Source: Rhodococcus sp. X156
GTDB taxonomy: Bacteria > Actinomycetota > Actinomycetes > Mycobacteriales > Mycobacteriaceae
NCBI RefSeq assembly: GCF_004006015.1
Contig: NZ_CP034766.1
Coordinates: 1,459,001 to 1,523,000, forward strand
DNA length: 64,000 nucleotides
Reading direction: 5' to 3'
Of this stretch, positions 27,217 through 38,347 are shown piece by piece (position 1 is the stretch's first letter; each line of letters opens with the position of its first letter). The position numbers and the translations under genes were made by a program. The notes beneath the pieces were generated by a model that saw only the letters and a program-made list of their open reading frames with translations, was not told the DNA's origin and ran no database searches.

Positions 27217-27722
27217 GAGGGACCGGCGATGCCCCGCACCCGCCGGCCCAGCCCGATGGGCAGGCCGTCGGCGCACTGCCGGCGCACGATCTCCTGCAGC
27301 CGCTGCAGGGTGTCGGCGGCAAAGGGGCTCACCCCGCGGGTCTGCAGGCTCACGTGCAGGTCGAGCTGCTCACCGGTGGCGGCACGGTAGCCACCGGTGA
27401 GCGAGTACAGCTCGTGGAAGGTGTGCAGCCGCTTCGCGTCCACCCCGACCAGCCAGGAGTCCACCGCGATCTCCTCGCCCAGGCGCAGCTCGCGCTCGTA
27501 GGCGATGTGGGCGTCCACGACCATCTTTCCGCAGTGCCGCTGCGCCACGTAGCTGTCGCCGAGGCCGAGGTGCTCGGTGAGCGCGGCGTTGGACTCGTAG
27601 ATGAGCAGCCCGTAGTGGCGCGAGTTCATGTGCCCGTTGACGTCGATCCACTCCGGCTGCACCGACCCGACGAAGCCGCGGAACGGGCCGGCGTTGGTGG
27701 TGGTGGGCGCGGTGCTGTCCAT
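27213..27722 (-). CDS. thioesterase (4HBT hot-dog fold)
   Basis: Acyl-CoA thioesterase-like hot-dog protein of 169 residues; the signature is [20 protein letters not shown] followed by [12 protein letters not shown], as in 4-hydroxybenzoyl-CoA thioesterase relatives. The start at ATG 27722 has GGAGG 7 nt upstream. The acyl substrate is unknown. Its upstream region is shared with the divergent xerC. Its stop overlaps that of the LLM gene at CTAG 27213-27216. Confidence 0.85.
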   Translation of the reverse strand: MDSTAPTTTNAGPFRGFVGSVQPEWIDVNGHMNSRHYGLLIYESNAALTEHLGLGDSYVAQRHCGKMVVDAHIAYERELRLGEEIAVDSWLVGVDAKRLHTFHELYSLTGGYRAATGEQLDLHVSLQTRGVSPFAADTLQRLQEIVRRQCADGLPIGLGRRVRGIAGPS

Positions 27723-27879
27723 CAGGGCTGCCTCCGGGGTGTGCTCAGCGGGGAAGCCTGGAGTGTCGCCGCACCGCCCGGCCACGCACCGGGGAAGTCC
27801 CGGTGGTCGGGTGCGCGCCGGACCCGGCGCCAGCGGCGTGGCGCTTGACCCAGCGTCAGCGCTGCCGCACGGTGTGCGG

Positions 27880-28839
27880 GTGAATGCTCCGTCCGCGAAG
27901 GTGCCTGGCTCAGACGAGTCCCTGCCCGTGCCGCTGCGCGAGGCGCTGCAGGCCTTCGGTGAGCACCTCGAGCTGGAGGGCGGCCGGTCGCGGCACACCG
28001 TGCGGGCCTACCTGGGTGACGTCCGGTCCCTGTTCCGCCACTGGTGCGGGGCCGAACCGGCGGTGACGGGCCTGGACGGGCTGACGGTGCAGGTGCTGCG
28101 CTCCTGGTTGGCGGCACAGTCCGGTGCGGGCGTCGCCCGCACCACCCTGGCGCGGCGCACGGCGGCCGTGCGCAGCTTCACCGCCTGGGCGCTGCGCACC
28201 GGCCGCACCACCAGCGACCCTGGCACCCGGCTGGCCTCCCCGCGCGCGCACCGCACCCTGCCCGCCGTGCTCCGCCCCGACCAGGCGGCCCAGGCGGTGG
28301 ACGCTGCCGCGCTGGGTGCCGAGCAGCACGACCCGCAGGCGCTGCGCGACCACCTGGTGATGGAGCTGCTCTACGCCACCGGCATCCGGGTGGGGGAGCT
28401 GTGCGGGCTGGACCTGGAGTCGGTGGACGCCGAGCGCCGGGTGCTGCGGGTGCTGGGCAAGGGCGGCACCGAGCGGTCGGTGCCCTACGGCGTGCCCGCG
28501 GCGCGGGCGCTGGACGCCTGGCTGCAGCACGGGCGCCCGCACCTGGCGGGTCCGCGCAGCGGCGCCGCCCTGCTGCTGGGCGCCCGCGGTGGCCGCCTCG
28601 ACCAGCGGGCGGTGCGCCGCACGGTGCACCAGGTGGTGGGCACCGTGCCCGGCGCGCCCGACCTGGGCCCGCACGGGCTGCGCCACTCCGCGGCCACCCA
28701 CCTGCTGGAGGGCGGCGCCGACCTGCGGGTGGTGCAGGAGCTGCTGGGGCACTCCACCCTGGCCACCACCCAGCTGTACACCCACGTCAGCGTCGGCCGG
28801 CTGCGCGCGGTGCACGAGCAGGCTCACCCCCGCGCCTGA
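27880..28839 (+). CDS. xerC: tyrosine recombinase XerC
   Basis: Site-specific recombinase that with XerD resolves chromosome dimers at dif. The 319 residues hold the N-terminal SAM-like core-binding domain ([17 protein letters not shown]) and the catalytic residues: Arg in [11 protein letters not shown], Lys in GKGGTER, His/Arg in [15 protein letters not shown], His in [10 protein letters not shown] and the nucleophile Tyr in QLYTH. The GTG at 27880 is the chosen start; nearby in-frame GTGs are possible. The location near rpsB is conserved in actinobacteria, so this is the chromosomal enzyme and not a mobile-element integrase. Confidence 0.95.
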   Translation: MNAPSAKVPGSDESLPVPLREALQAFGEHLELEGGRSRHTVRAYLGDVRSLFRHWCGAEPAVTGLDGLTVQVLRSWLAAQSGAGVARTTLARRTAAVRSFTAWALRTGRTTSDPGTRLASPRAHRTLPAVLRPDQAAQAVDAAALGAEQHDPQALRDHLVMELLYATGIRVGELCGLDLESVDAERRVLRVLGKGGTERSVPYGVPAARALDAWLQHGRPHLAGPRSGAALLLGARGGRLDQRAVRRTVHQVVGTVPGAPDLGPHGLRHSAATHLLEGGADLRVVQELLGHSTLATTQLYTHVSVGRLRAVHEQAHPRA

Positions 28840-28846
28840 GGCCCGC

Positions 28847-29395
28847 TCACTCCGCCCAGGGCTTGAGCCGCACCGGCCAGCTGCCCACCAGGCGCAGCGG
28901 GTCGAGGTAGGTCTCGCCCCGGCGCACCCCCCAGTGCAGGCACGCCGCGCCGGGGCAGCCCGCGTGCCCGGCCTGCAGCACCCCCAGCACCTGGCCCTGC
29001 TGCACCGGCGCACCGGCGGCCACCTGCGCCGTCACCGGCTCGTAGGTGGTGCGCAGCCCGCTGGGGTGCTGCACCGACACCACCCCGCGCCCGGCCAGCG
29101 GCCCGGCGAACACCACGGTGCCCGCACCGGCCGCCAGCACCGGCGCCCCCGCTGCGGCAAGCAGGTCGACCCCGCGGTGTCCCGGCCCGTACACGCTGGC
29201 CGGCGGCTGGAACGGCCGCGCGACCAGCGGCCACCCGCCCAGCGGCCAGGAGTAGGTGCCCCGGGGAGCCGGCACGTCGGGGGCCTGGGTGGGCACGGCG
29301 CTGGCCGCTGCCGACGGCGGCACCAGCACCGCGCACAGCAGCGCCACCACCGCCAGCACCCAGCTCCGTCGCCCCACCGGACGACCCTCACCCAC
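28847..29395 (-). CDS. secreted M23 family metallopeptidase (LytM-like)
   Basis: Exported peptidoglycan endopeptidase-like protein of 182 residues. It starts with a basic N-terminus and a signal peptide (WVLAVVALLCAVLVPPSAAASA) without a lipobox. The LytM domain has HRGVDLLAAAGAPV (first His and Asp ligands), a Gly-rich middle, and CLHWGVRRG for the later ligands. It corresponds to Rv2891 beside rpsB in Mycobacterium tuberculosis. The GTG at 29395 directly precedes the signal peptide. It converges on xerC with a 7-nt gap. Confidence 0.88.
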   Translation of the reverse strand: MGEGRPVGRRSWVLAVVALLCAVLVPPSAAASAVPTQAPDVPAPRGTYSWPLGGWPLVARPFQPPASVYGPGHRGVDLLAAAGAPVLAAGAGTVVFAGPLAGRGVVSVQHPSGLRTTYEPVTAQVAAGAPVQQGQVLGVLQAGHAGCPGAACLHWGVRRGETYLDPLRLVGSWPVRLKPWAE

Positions 29396-29426
29396 CTGCG
29401 TCCGAGAGCCCAGGCGCGCGCGGTGT

Positions 29427-29537
29427 GCTGTGCACGAGGGCTGGTCGCTGTGCACAGCCACGGGGGTCGCGCAGGTCGGTGGTGCAGGTCGTGCCCGGCA
29501 GGTCGTACACTGGGCCCGCGACCTGTGCGTGCACAGG
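29427..29537. promoter_or_regulatory. cluster of three GTGCAC-centred palindromes upstream of rpsB
   Basis: The divergent M23/rpsB region (29396-29739) holds no gene. It contains CTGTGCAC at 29428-29435, the perfect 12-bp palindrome GCTGTGCACAGC at 29447-29458, and CCTGTGCG/TGCACAGG at 29522-29537. A TACACT box at about 29507 could be a -10 element. The repeated motif could be an operator; GTGCAC is GC-rich, so some occurrences may be chance. Confidence 0.35.
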
Positions 29538-29739
29538 CCGACTTCGCGCGCCTGAGTCCCACCCGTTCCACCAGGTGGACGGTTGCCGGCGGTCCCGCAG
29601 GAGCGGGTCCGGCATCCTTCTCGGGCGCCAGGGCGCTGGTCCACCCGGCCAGCGCGACAAACCGGCCGCGTGCCAGCGGGTCTTGGCCCCTGGCGCGCAC
29701 TGAGCAAGAAAGGACGAGGGGCGACCCTCGACCACCACT

Positions 29740-30693
<954 letters not shown>

Positions 30694-30697
30694 CGTC

Positions 30698-30741
30698 CCG
30701 CCAGAGCCGGGCACCCCACCCCGGGTGCCCGGCTCTGGCGG
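30698..30741 (+). terminator. 19-bp perfect hairpin between rpsB and tsf
   Basis: CCGCCAGAGCCGGGCACCC pairs fully with its complement across a 6-nt loop, directly after the rpsB stop. No T-run follows, so it may act as an attenuator, processing site or mRNA-stabilising 3' end, setting the rpsB/tsf ratio. Confidence 0.75.
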
Positions 30742-30839
30742 TCGTCGCAGCGCGTCGAGTGCCGCACCGGCACACCGCGCACCGGGTTCGCTGAACCCGC
30801 CCCCCGTCGAACGCACCAAACCAAGGAGGCTCGCCGCAC

Positions 30840-31667
30840 ATGGCGAACTACACCGCCGCGGACGTCAAGCGACTCCGCGAACTGACCGGGTCCGGAATGA
30901 TGGACTGCAAGAACGCGCTCACCGACAGCGAGGGTGACTTCGACAAGGCCGTCGAGCTGCTGCGCATCAAGGGCGCCAAGGACGTGGGCAAGCGGGCCGA
31001 GCGGGCCACCGCCAACGGCCTCGTCGCCGCGGCCGACGGCGTCATGGTCGAGCTCAACTGCGAGACCGACTTCGTCGCCAAGAACGCCGAGTTCCAGGAG
31101 CTGGCCGACCGCGTGGTCACCGCTGCCGCTGCCGGCAAGACCTCCGACGTCGCGGCCCTGAACCTGCAGGCCGTGGACGGTGCCACCACCGTGGCCGACC
31201 TGGTCGCGCAGTTCTCCGCCAAGATCGGCGAGAAGCTCGAGATCCGCCGCGTGGTCAGCTACGACGGCCCGGTGGCCGTGTACCTGCACAAGCGCTCCGC
31301 CGACCTGCCGCCCGCCGTCGGCGTGCTGGTGGAGTACACCGGCGACTCCGAGGAGGCCGCGCAGGCCGCCCACGGTGCCGCGATGCAGGTCGCCGCGATG
31401 CGCCCGCGCTACGTCACCCGCGACGAGGTTCCCGAGGACATCGTCGCCGCCGAGCGTCGCATCGCCGAGGAGACCGCCCGCGAGGAGGGCAAGCCCGAGC
31501 AGGCCATGCCCAAGATCATCGAGGGTCGCGTCAACGGCTTCTTCAAGGACACCGTGCTCCTGGAGCAGGCGTCCGTGCAGGAGTCGAAGAAGACGGTGAA
31601 GGCCGTGCTGGACGCCGCAGGTGCCACCATCACGCGTTTCTCCCGCTTCGAGGTTGGTCAGGCCTGA
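30840..31667 (+). CDS. tsf: elongation factor Ts
   Basis: Nucleotide exchange factor for EF-Tu. The 275 residues start with [20 protein letters not shown] and hold the TDFVAKN motif; the core and dimerisation regions are complete. A strong AAGGAGG ribosome binding site lies upstream of the ATG. It follows rpsB after the hairpin at 30698-30741. Confidence 0.97.
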   Translation: MANYTAADVKRLRELTGSGMMDCKNALTDSEGDFDKAVELLRIKGAKDVGKRAERATANGLVAAADGVMVELNCETDFVAKNAEFQELADRVVTAAAAGKTSDVAALNLQAVDGATTVADLVAQFSAKIGEKLEIRRVVSYDGPVAVYLHKRSADLPPAVGVLVEYTGDSEEAAQAAHGAAMQVAAMRPRYVTRDEVPEDIVAAERRIAEETAREEGKPEQAMPKIIEGRVNGFFKDTVLLEQASVQESKKTVKAVLDAAGATITRFSRFEVGQA

Positions 31668-31823
31668 CCGAAACAGCATGAGGCAGGATGGCGGGGTCGT
31701 CCCAGCCGCACCGAGACGATCGGTGCCGGCTGAGATGACCCCGCCGTCGTGTGCACACCCAGCGCCGGACGCCCCCACGGACGCCCGGCGGCGTCAAACC
31801 CCGGCGAGACCTCGAGGAGCCCG

Positions 31824-32564
31824 ATGACCGTCCAGGACACCCACACCACGCGAGGCGGCTACCGCCGCGTGCTGCTCAAGCTCGGCGGGGAGATGTTCGG
31901 CGGTGGGGGCGTGGGGGTCGACCCCAAGGTGGTGCGCAACGTCGCCGCGCAGATCGCCGAGGTGGTCCGCACCGGCGCACAGGTGGCCGTGGTCATCGGT
32001 GGAGGCAACTTCTTCCGCGGCGCCGAGCTGCAGCAGCACGGCCTGGACCGCGCCCGCGCCGACTACATGGGCATGCTGGGCACGGTGATGAACTGCCTGG
32101 CCCTGCAGGACTTCCTGGAGCAGGCCGGGGTGGACACCCGGGTGCAGACCGCGATCAGCATGGGTCAGGTCGCTGAGCCCTACATCCCGCGCCGGGCCGA
32201 GCGTCACCTGGAGAAGGGGCGCGTGGTCATCTTCGGCGCCGGCATGGGCATGCCCTACTTCTCCACCGACACCACCGCCGCCCAGCGGGCGCTGGAGATC
32301 GATGCCGAGGTGGTGCTGATGGCCAAGGGCGTCGACGGGGTGTACACCGCCGACCCCAAGACCGACCCCACCGCGACCATGTTCACCGAGATCACCCACC
32401 GCGAGGTGCTCGACCGCAGCCTCAAGGTCGCCGACGCCACCGCCTTCAGCCTCTGCATGGACAACAAGATGCCCATGCTGGTGTTCAACCTGCTGGTCGA
32501 GGGCAACATCGCCCGCGCGGTGGCGGGGGAGAAGATCGGCACCCTGGTGCGCTCACCGAAGTGA
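31824..32564 (+). CDS. pyrH: uridylate kinase (UMP kinase)
   Basis: Converts UMP to UDP in pyrimidine synthesis. The 246 residues carry [12 protein letters not shown], the [11 protein letters not shown] phosphate-binding loop, [14 protein letters not shown] and the late [11 protein letters not shown]. The ATG at 31824 has GAGGAG upstream. It precedes frr, as in most actinobacteria. Confidence 0.97.
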   Translation: MTVQDTHTTRGGYRRVLLKLGGEMFGGGGVGVDPKVVRNVAAQIAEVVRTGAQVAVVIGGGNFFRGAELQQHGLDRARADYMGMLGTVMNCLALQDFLEQAGVDTRVQTAISMGQVAEPYIPRRAERHLEKGRVVIFGAGMGMPYFSTDTTAAQRALEIDAEVVLMAKGVDGVYTADPKTDPTATMFTEITHREVLDRSLKVADATAFSLCMDNKMPMLVFNLLVEGNIARAVAGEKIGTLVRSPK

Positions 32565-32641
32565 CACGCTGACACCGCGAGCGGCGGACAGCCGTGTGGT
32601 GCGGAGACTGGCATCAGTGCAACGAGACCGGAGGAACTGCT

Positions 32642-33199
32642 GTGATTGACGAAGCTCTCTTCGAGGCCGAGGAGAAGATGGAGAAGGCCGTCTCCGTGGC
32701 CAGGGACGACCTGTCCTCGATCCGTACCGGTCGCGCCAACCCGGGGATGTTCAACCGCATCGTGGTCGAGTACTACGGCGCGATGACCCCGGTGACCCAG
32801 CTGGCCAGCGTCACGGTGCCCGAGGCCCGGATGGCCGTGATCAAGCCCTACGAGGCGGCCATGCTGCGCAACATCGAGACCGCGATCCGCAACTCCGACC
32901 TCGGGGTGAACCCGTCCAACGACGGTCACATCATCCGGATCTCGCTGCCCCAGCTCACCGAGGAGCGTCGCCGGGAGTTCGCCAAGCAGGCGCGCGGCAA
33001 GGGCGAGGACGCCAAGGTCGCCGTGCGCAACGTGCGCCGCAAGTCGATGGACGAGCTCAACCGCATCCAGAAGGACGGTGACGCCGGCGAGGACGACGTC
33101 AACCGTGCCGAGAAGGAGCTGGACAAGGTGACCGCCCGCTACGTGGCGCAGATCGACGAGATGGTGAAGAACAAGGAGGCCGAGCTGATGGAGGTCTGA
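32642..33199 (+). CDS. frr: ribosome recycling factor
   Basis: Splits post-termination ribosomes together with EF-G. The 185 residues match the family length and begin [16 protein letters not shown], with [15 protein letters not shown] and [14 protein letters not shown]. The GTG at 32642 follows GGAGGAACTGCT. The gap to cdsA (33200-33281) contains irregular CACCAG/CACGA repeats and no gene. Confidence 0.97.
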   Translation: MIDEALFEAEEKMEKAVSVARDDLSSIRTGRANPGMFNRIVVEYYGAMTPVTQLASVTVPEARMAVIKPYEAAMLRNIETAIRNSDLGVNPSNDGHIIRISLPQLTEERRREFAKQARGKGEDAKVAVRNVRRKSMDELNRIQKDGDAGEDDVNRAEKELDKVTARYVAQIDEMVKNKEAELMEV

Positions 33200-33281
33200 C
33201 CCGGCCTGCACCAGCACGGACGAGCACCAGCACGAACCAGCACCAGCACACCAGGTCGAGCAGCAGGGAGGGCGGGATCCA

Positions 33282-34139
33282 GTGGTGACCGATCACGACG
33301 TGTCGACCAGTGGAGGCCAGGCCCCGCCCGTGCAGCGCACCTCGCGCGCCGGGCGCAACCTGCCCGCGGCCCTGCTCGTGGGCGGCGGCCTGGGCGCCCT
33401 GGTGATCTGCGCCCTGGTCTTCTACCCGCGGGCCTGGATCGGCATCGTCGCCGTGGCGATGGCGATCGCCACCTTCGAGCTGGGCACCGCCCTGCGCAGG
33501 ACCGGCCTCAGCATCAGCCTGGTCCCGGTGCTGCTGGGCGGGCAGGCCGTGGTGTGGCTGGCCTGGCACAGCGTCACCGCCGCCCTCGCGGCCTTCGCCG
33601 TCACGGTCGTCGCCTGCATGGTGTGGCGGCTGTGGGGCAGCACCGAGCACTACCTGCGCGACACCGCCGTGTCGGTGTTCGTCGTCGCCTGGGTGCCGCT
33701 GTTCGGGGCCACCTCGGTCGCCCTGGTGGTGCAGCCCGACGGGGCGGCCAAGATCGCCGCCCTGATGATCGCGGTGGTCTGCTCCGACGTCGGCGGATAC
33801 GCAATGGGCGCGCTGTTCGGCAAGCACCCCATGGTCCCGAGCATCAGCCCCAAGAAGTCCTGGGAGGGCTTCGCCGGCTCGCTGGCCCTCGGCGTGGTCG
33901 GCGGGGTGCTCACCTTCTGGCTGCTGCTGGACGCCAACCCGTGGGCCGGGCTGCTCTTCGGCGCCGTGCTCGTGGTGGTGGCCACCGTGGGCGACCTGAT
34001 CGAGTCACAGGTCAAGCGCGACATCGGCATCAAGGACATGGGCACGCTGCTGCCCGGCCACGGCGGGCTGATGGACCGGCTGGACTCCGTGCTGCCCTCG
34101 GCGGTCGCGGCCTGGCTGCTGCTCAGCGCGCTGGTCTAG
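33282..34139 (+). CDS. cdsA: phosphatidate cytidylyltransferase
   Basis: Integral membrane enzyme that makes CDP-diacylglycerol from CTP and phosphatidic acid for phospholipid synthesis. The 285 residues contain about eight hydrophobic segments and the C-terminal family signature KRDIGIKDMGTLLPGHGG ending in MDRLDS. The GTG at 33282 starts a polar N-terminal tail of about 35 residues. It follows frr as in Mycobacterium tuberculosis. Confidence 0.95.
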   Translation: MVTDHDVSTSGGQAPPVQRTSRAGRNLPAALLVGGGLGALVICALVFYPRAWIGIVAVAMAIATFELGTALRRTGLSISLVPVLLGGQAVVWLAWHSVTAALAAFAVTVVACMVWRLWGSTEHYLRDTAVSVFVVAWVPLFGATSVALVVQPDGAAKIAALMIAVVCSDVGGYAMGALFGKHPMVPSISPKKSWEGFAGSLALGVVGGVLTFWLLLDANPWAGLLFGAVLVVVATVGDLIESQVKRDIGIKDMGTLLPGHGGLMDRLDSVLPSAVAAWLLLSALV

Positions 34140-34164
34140 CCCACCCGCCCGGCCCGGCGCCCCG

Positions 34165-34881
34165 GTGAGCGTGATCCGCAGCCCCAACGTGTGGCACCAC
34201 CCCCAGCTCTACGAGCGGGAGAACCGGGCGCAGGACGTGCACGGCGCCGTGGACGCGGTGCTGCGCGAGGTGGCCGACTGGCACGGCCGCGACGTGCTCG
34301 ACGTCGGCTGCGGAACCGGTTTCCACCTGCCCCGCTTCGCCGACGCCGCGCGGTCGGTGCACGGGGTGGAGCCCCACCCGCCGCTGGCCGAGCTGGCCCG
34401 GCGTCGCACCCGGGGCCTGGCCCACGTGCAGGTGCACCAGGCGGGTGCCGAGGCGCTCCCGCTGCCCCGTGACTCGGTGGACGTGGTGCACTCCCGCACC
34501 GCGTACTTCTTCGGCCCCGGCTGCGAGCCCGGCCTGGCCGAGGCGACGCGGGTGCTGCGCACCGGGGGAGTGCAGGTGGTGGTGGACCTCGACGTCACCC
34601 GCTCCCGCTACGGCTCCTGGATGCGCCAGGACCTGCCACCCGGCTACCGGGCCGAGCAGGTCGAGGCGTTCTTCGCCGACCAGGGCTTCGCGCTGCGGCG
34701 GGTGGACACGGTGTGGCGCTTCGAGACCCGCGAGGACCTGCGGGCGGTGCTGGGCATCGAGCTGTCCCCGCGGGTGGCGGAGCAGGCCGTGGCGCAGGTG
34801 CCGGGACTCACCGTGGACGTGGCCTACCGGGTGCACTGGCGGCGCAAGGGCCTGCACGTGCCCCTGCACCAGCACCGCTAG
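34165..34881 (+). CDS. class I SAM-dependent methyltransferase
   Basis: A 238-residue methyltransferase with motif I VLDVGCGTGFHLPRFA at about residues 44-59, the acidic residue in GVEPH, and DSVDVVHSRTAYFF near post-II. It is of the UbiE/BioC-like Methyltransf_11 type; the substrate is unknown. The GTG start lies 25 nt after cdsA, so it may be co-transcribed. Its stop shares CTAG with the convergent LapA-like gene. Confidence 0.85.
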   Translation: MSVIRSPNVWHHPQLYERENRAQDVHGAVDAVLREVADWHGRDVLDVGCGTGFHLPRFADAARSVHGVEPHPPLAELARRRTRGLAHVQVHQAGAEALPLPRDSVDVVHSRTAYFFGPGCEPGLAEATRVLRTGGVQVVVDLDVTRSRYGSWMRQDLPPGYRAEQVEAFFADQGFALRRVDTVWRFETREDLRAVLGIELSPRVAEQAVAQVPGLTVDVAYRVHWRRKGLHVPLHQHR

Positions 34882-35273
34882 CTGCGCTTGCGCTTCTTGT
34901 CGGCCTTGCGCAGCTGGTGGATGCGGGCGCCGCCCACCAGCGCCATGATCAGCGCCCCGGCGATCGCGGCGAACAGGATGCTCACGCCCAGCGGCAGGCT
35001 GAAGTCCCAGAAGAAGATGGCGAACTCGGTGCTGTCGTTGTTCTGCAGGATGAACACCAGCAGCACCACCAGGATCAGCGCCCCGGCGATCAGCCCGCTC
35101 CAGGCCGCCGCGGCCCGGTTGCGCCGCTTGGGGGCCGCCGGCGCGGTTCCCGCCGTCCCGGCACCGGTGCCCGCCGTGCCCGAGCCGAGCGCGGAGGCGC
35201 CGCTGGTCTCGCTGGGGCGCACCGGTTCCTGCGCCATCGCCGGACGGTCGGGGGAGTCTGGGTTGGGGTGCAT
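34878..35273 (-). CDS. LapA (DUF1049) domain membrane protein
   Basis: Small inner-membrane protein of 131 residues. After a disordered Pro/Ala/Gly-rich cytoplasmic part come two membrane helices joined by NNDSTEFAIFFWDFSLPLG, the typical LapA pattern, and a basic C-terminus (ADKKRKRS). LapA in Escherichia coli controls LpxC turnover; actinobacteria have no LPS, so the role is unknown. The ATG at 35273 is assumed; 35237 is an alternative. Its stop overlaps that of the methyltransferase at CTAG. Confidence 0.8.
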   Translation of the reverse strand: MHPNPDSPDRPAMAQEPVRPSETSGASALGSGTAGTGAGTAGTAPAAPKRRNRAAAAWSGLIAGALILVVLLVFILQNNDSTEFAIFFWDFSLPLGVSILFAAIAGALIMALVGGARIHQLRKADKKRKRS

Positions 35274-35345
35274 GTCCAGATCATGGCCCTTCCGCGGCGC
35301 ACGCGCACCCGCGCCGCGCTGGGGTAGTGCGACAATGGAGACATC

Positions 35346-36452
35346 ATGACCTCCCTGCCTCTCGTCTTTGACGCCCCCAAGCGGGGCATGCCGCCCCGCC
35401 ACCTCGCCGACCTCGACGCCGACGGTCGCCGCGCCGCAGTCGCCGAGCTCGGGCTGCCCGCCTTCCGCGCCGACCAGGTCGCCCGCCAGTACTACGTGCG
35501 CCTGCAGGGCGACGCCGCGCAGATGACCGACCTGCCCGCCGCCGTGCGGGAGAAGGTCGGACAGTCGCTGCTGCCGCCCCTGTTCACCCCGGTGCGCCAC
35601 CTCTCCTGCGACGAGGGCACCACCCGCAAGACGCTGTGGCGAGCCCACGACGGCACGCTGGTGGAGAGCGTGCTGATGCGCTACCCCGAGCGCGCCACCC
35701 TGTGCATCTCCAGCCAGGCCGGCTGCGGCATGGCCTGCCCGTTCTGCGCCACCGGGCAGGGCGGCCTCGACCGCAACCTCTCCACCGCCGAGATCGTGGA
35801 CCAGGTGCGCGCTGCCGCGGCCGCCATGCGCGACGGCGAGGTGGGCGGCACCCCCGGCCGGCTGTCCAACGTCGTGTTCATGGGCATGGGCGAGCCGCTG
35901 GCCAACTACAAGCGGGTGGTGGCCGCGGTGCGCCGCATCACCGACCCCGCACCGGACGGCCTGGGCATCTCCCAGCGCGCGGTCACGGTGTCCACCGTCG
36001 GGCTGGCCCCGGCCATCCGCAAGCTCGCCGACGAGAACCTCTCCGTGCGGCTGGCGGTGTCGCTGCACACCCCGGACGACGAGCTGCGTGACACGCTGGT
36101 GCCGGTGAACAACCGGTGGTCGGTGGCGGAGGTGCTGCAGGCCGCGCGCTACTACGCCGACAAGTCCGGCCGGCGGGTCTCCATCGAGTACGCCCTGATC
36201 CGCGACATCAACGACCAGCCGTGGCGCGCCGACCTGCTGGCCAAGAAGCTCAAGGCCGCGCTGGGCCCGCTGGTGCACGTGAACCTGATCCCGCTGAACC
36301 CCACCCCGGGCAGCAAGTGGGACGCCAGCCCCAAGCCGGCGGAGCGGGAGTTCGTCCGTCGGGTGCGCAACGGCGGCGTGTCCTGCACGGTGCGCGACAC
36401 CCGCGGCCAGGAGATCGCCGCGGCCTGCGGCCAGCTCGCCGCCGAGGGCTAG
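35346..36452 (+). CDS. rlmN: 23S rRNA (adenine2503-C2)/tRNA methyltransferase RlmN
   Basis: Radical-SAM enzyme that makes m2A in 23S rRNA and some tRNAs. The 368 residues show the [11 protein letters not shown] cluster motif (CxxxCxxC), [11 protein letters not shown] and the C-terminal catalytic Cys in [12 protein letters not shown]. The ATG follows GGAGACATC. A 15-bp hairpin follows the stop codon. Confidence 0.96.
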   Translation: MTSLPLVFDAPKRGMPPRHLADLDADGRRAAVAELGLPAFRADQVARQYYVRLQGDAAQMTDLPAAVREKVGQSLLPPLFTPVRHLSCDEGTTRKTLWRAHDGTLVESVLMRYPERATLCISSQAGCGMACPFCATGQGGLDRNLSTAEIVDQVRAAAAAMRDGEVGGTPGRLSNVVFMGMGEPLANYKRVVAAVRRITDPAPDGLGISQRAVTVSTVGLAPAIRKLADENLSVRLAVSLHTPDDELRDTLVPVNNRWSVAEVLQAARYYADKSGRRVSIEYALIRDINDQPWRADLLAKKLKAALGPLVHVNLIPLNPTPGSKWDASPKPAEREFVRRVRNGGVSCTVRDTRGQEIAAACGQLAAEG

Positions 36453-36464
36453 GCCCCGCAACGA

Positions 36465-36509
36465 CGAACAGCCGACCGCGGTGGCTGCTGCCGTGCGGTC
36501 GGCTGTTCG
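36465..36509. terminator. hairpin between rlmN and DUF2631
   Basis: CGAACAGCCGACCGC and its exact complement (15 bp) flank a 15-nt loop, 13 nt after the rlmN stop. It lies between convergent genes and may serve both. Confidence 0.7.
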
Positions 36510-36546
36510 GGTGGTACGGGTGCTGCTCGCCTGCGGGCGGGGGGAG

Positions 36547-36819
36547 CTACCTGCGCCAGGAGGTGCGGCGGCGCATGGCGTCGCGGACCAGGATGAACAC
36601 CAGCAGCGCGGCCAGGCCGATGAGCCACAGGTCCTCGACCCGGCCCTGGTGGTTGCCGATCAGCATGAGCAGCAGGATTGCGGCGACGACCCAGCCGCCG
36701 ATGCGGGTGGCCTTGGGGAACTCGCCGTGCCAGCCCCACTCGGCAGACGGCTCGTCCACGAGGTCCACGGCGGTGACTGTGGACTGCGCCTCGGGCTTCT
36801 CAAGCTGCTTGCCGGCCAC
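36547..36819 (-). CDS. DUF2631 membrane protein
   Basis: A 90-residue actinobacterial protein. A polar N-terminal part with EWGWHGE is followed by two membrane helices ([15 protein letters not shown] and the [13 protein letters not shown] stretch) and a basic end ([12 protein letters not shown]). The GTG start has AGGAGGAG upstream. The function is unknown. A similar small gene (Rv2876) lies in the dxr region of Mycobacterium tuberculosis. It is divergent from dxr. Confidence 0.82.
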   Translation of the reverse strand: MAGKQLEKPEAQSTVTAVDLVDEPSAEWGWHGEFPKATRIGGWVVAAILLLMLIGNHQGRVEDLWLIGLAALLVFILVRDAMRRRTSWRR

Positions 36820-36972
36820 GGTTGGCTCCTCCTGCTCGATCCTGCGCGCTCCGCGAGCGGGCTGTGTTGGCGACCATCGTGGCACACGCGACTCCCGGCG
36901 GTGCTCACGGCACGGCGTTGGTGCCGGGGAGATCGTGTGATCTGCGTCGGGGGCATCGGGGATGATGCGGGG

Positions 36973-38250
36973 GTGAACACCAGTGGCACCCCCGTGAGCA
37001 CCAGCACCAGCACCAGAACCAGCACCTCCGCCAGCGCCGGCACACCCGGTCCGGGCGCGGCCGCCGGCTCGGCCGCTCCGGCCCGGGTGCTGCTGCTGGG
37101 CAGCACCGGCTCCATCGGCACGCAGGCGCTGGAGGTGATCGCCACCAACCCGGGGCGCTTCACCGTGGTGGGCCTGGCCGCCGGTGGGGGCAACGTGGAC
37201 GCGCTGCTGGCCCAGGTGCGCGCCACCGGGGTCGCCGCGGTGGCGGTGGCCGACCGCACCGCTGCGACCGAGCTGCGCGCCGCCCTCGCTGCCCATGACC
37301 TGGGCGCGGTGCAGGTGCTCGACGGTCCGGACGCGGCCACCGAGCTGGTCCAGGCGGTGCCGGCCGACGTGGTGCTCAACGCCCTGGTGGGCTCGCTGGG
37401 CCTGCGCCCCACCCTGGCCGTGCTGGCCACCGGGGCGCGGCTGGCGCTGGCCAACAAGGAGTCGCTGGTGGCGGGCGGACCGCTGGTGCTGGCCGCGGCC
37501 GCGCCCGGCCAGCTGGTGCCGGTGGACTCCGAGCACTCCGCGCTCGCCCAGTGCCTGCGCGGTGGCGCCGCCGGGGAGGTGGCGCGCCTGGTGCTCACCG
37601 CCTCGGGTGGGCCCTTCCGCGGCTGGAGCGCGGCGCAGCTGCGCGGCGTCACCCCGGAACAGGCGGGTGCGCACCCCACCTGGTCGATGGGCCCGATGAA
37701 CACCCTCAACTCCGCCACCCTGGTGAACAAGGGCCTGGAGCTCATCGAGACGCACCTGCTGTTCGGCACGCCCTACGACCGCATCGACGTCACCGTGCAC
37801 CCGCAGTCGATCGTGCACTCCATGGTCACCTTCGCCGACGGCTCCACCCTGGCCCAGGCCAGCCCGCCGGACATGCGGCTGCCCATCGCCCTGGCGCTGG
37901 GCTGGCCCGACCGCATCGCCGGTGCCGCCGCCGCGTGCGACTTCAACACCGCCGCCACCTGGACCTTCGAGCCGCTGGACGAGGAGGTGTTCCCCGCGGT
38001 GGCCCTGGCCCGGGAGGCCGGCACCGGCGGCGGGTGCCTGCCCGCGGTGTACAACGCCGCCAACGAGGAGGCCGCGGCGGCGTTCCTGGCCGGCGCCGTG
38101 AGCTTCCCCGACATCGTGCGCACCGTTGCGGCGGTGCTGGGCGAGGCGGACGCCCACCGGGCGGTGCCGAGCGGGGTGGCCGACGTGCTGGCGGCGGAGG
38201 ACTGGGCCCGCGCCCGGTCCCGGGAGCTGACCCAGCAGCGTCGGCGGTGA
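36973..38250 (+). CDS. dxr: 1-deoxy-D-xylulose 5-phosphate reductoisomerase
   Basis: Second enzyme of the MEP isoprenoid pathway; makes MEP using NADPH. The 425 residues hold the NADPH motif [22 protein letters not shown], the metal/substrate region DSEHSAL and [10 protein letters not shown]. The first ~35 residues are a Thr/Ser/Ala low-complexity leader coded by CACCAG-type repeats; the enzyme core starts after it, so a later start cannot be excluded. It precedes rip1 and ispG, the conserved order. Confidence 0.96.
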   Translation: MNTSGTPVSTSTSTRTSTSASAGTPGPGAAAGSAAPARVLLLGSTGSIGTQALEVIATNPGRFTVVGLAAGGGNVDALLAQVRATGVAAVAVADRTAATELRAALAAHDLGAVQVLDGPDAATELVQAVPADVVLNALVGSLGLRPTLAVLATGARLALANKESLVAGGPLVLAAAAPGQLVPVDSEHSALAQCLRGGAAGEVARLVLTASGGPFRGWSAAQLRGVTPEQAGAHPTWSMGPMNTLNSATLVNKGLELIETHLLFGTPYDRIDVTVHPQSIVHSMVTFADGSTLAQASPPDMRLPIALALGWPDRIAGAAAACDFNTAATWTFEPLDEEVFPAVALAREAGTGGGCLPAVYNAANEEAAAAFLAGAVSFPDIVRTVAAVLGEADAHRAVPSGVADVLAAEDWARARSRELTQQRRR

Positions 38251-38347
38251 CACAGCACCGCCGATCTGGTCACGGAGAGCCAGCGCCACCGGGCTCAGCC
38301 GGTACCGTTGAGCGCGACGGCACCCGGCAAGGCGGACAATAGGAGTT

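Noticed and set aside
27880-28839. Integrase of a mobile element
   Set aside because: The tyrosine recombinase is at the conserved chromosomal xerC position, with no att repeats, tRNA or phage genes nearby.
33200-33281. CACCAG/CACGA repeats between frr and cdsA as a regulatory array
   Set aside because: The units are irregular and similar low-complexity CACCAG runs occur in the dxr leader; no defined site can be supported.
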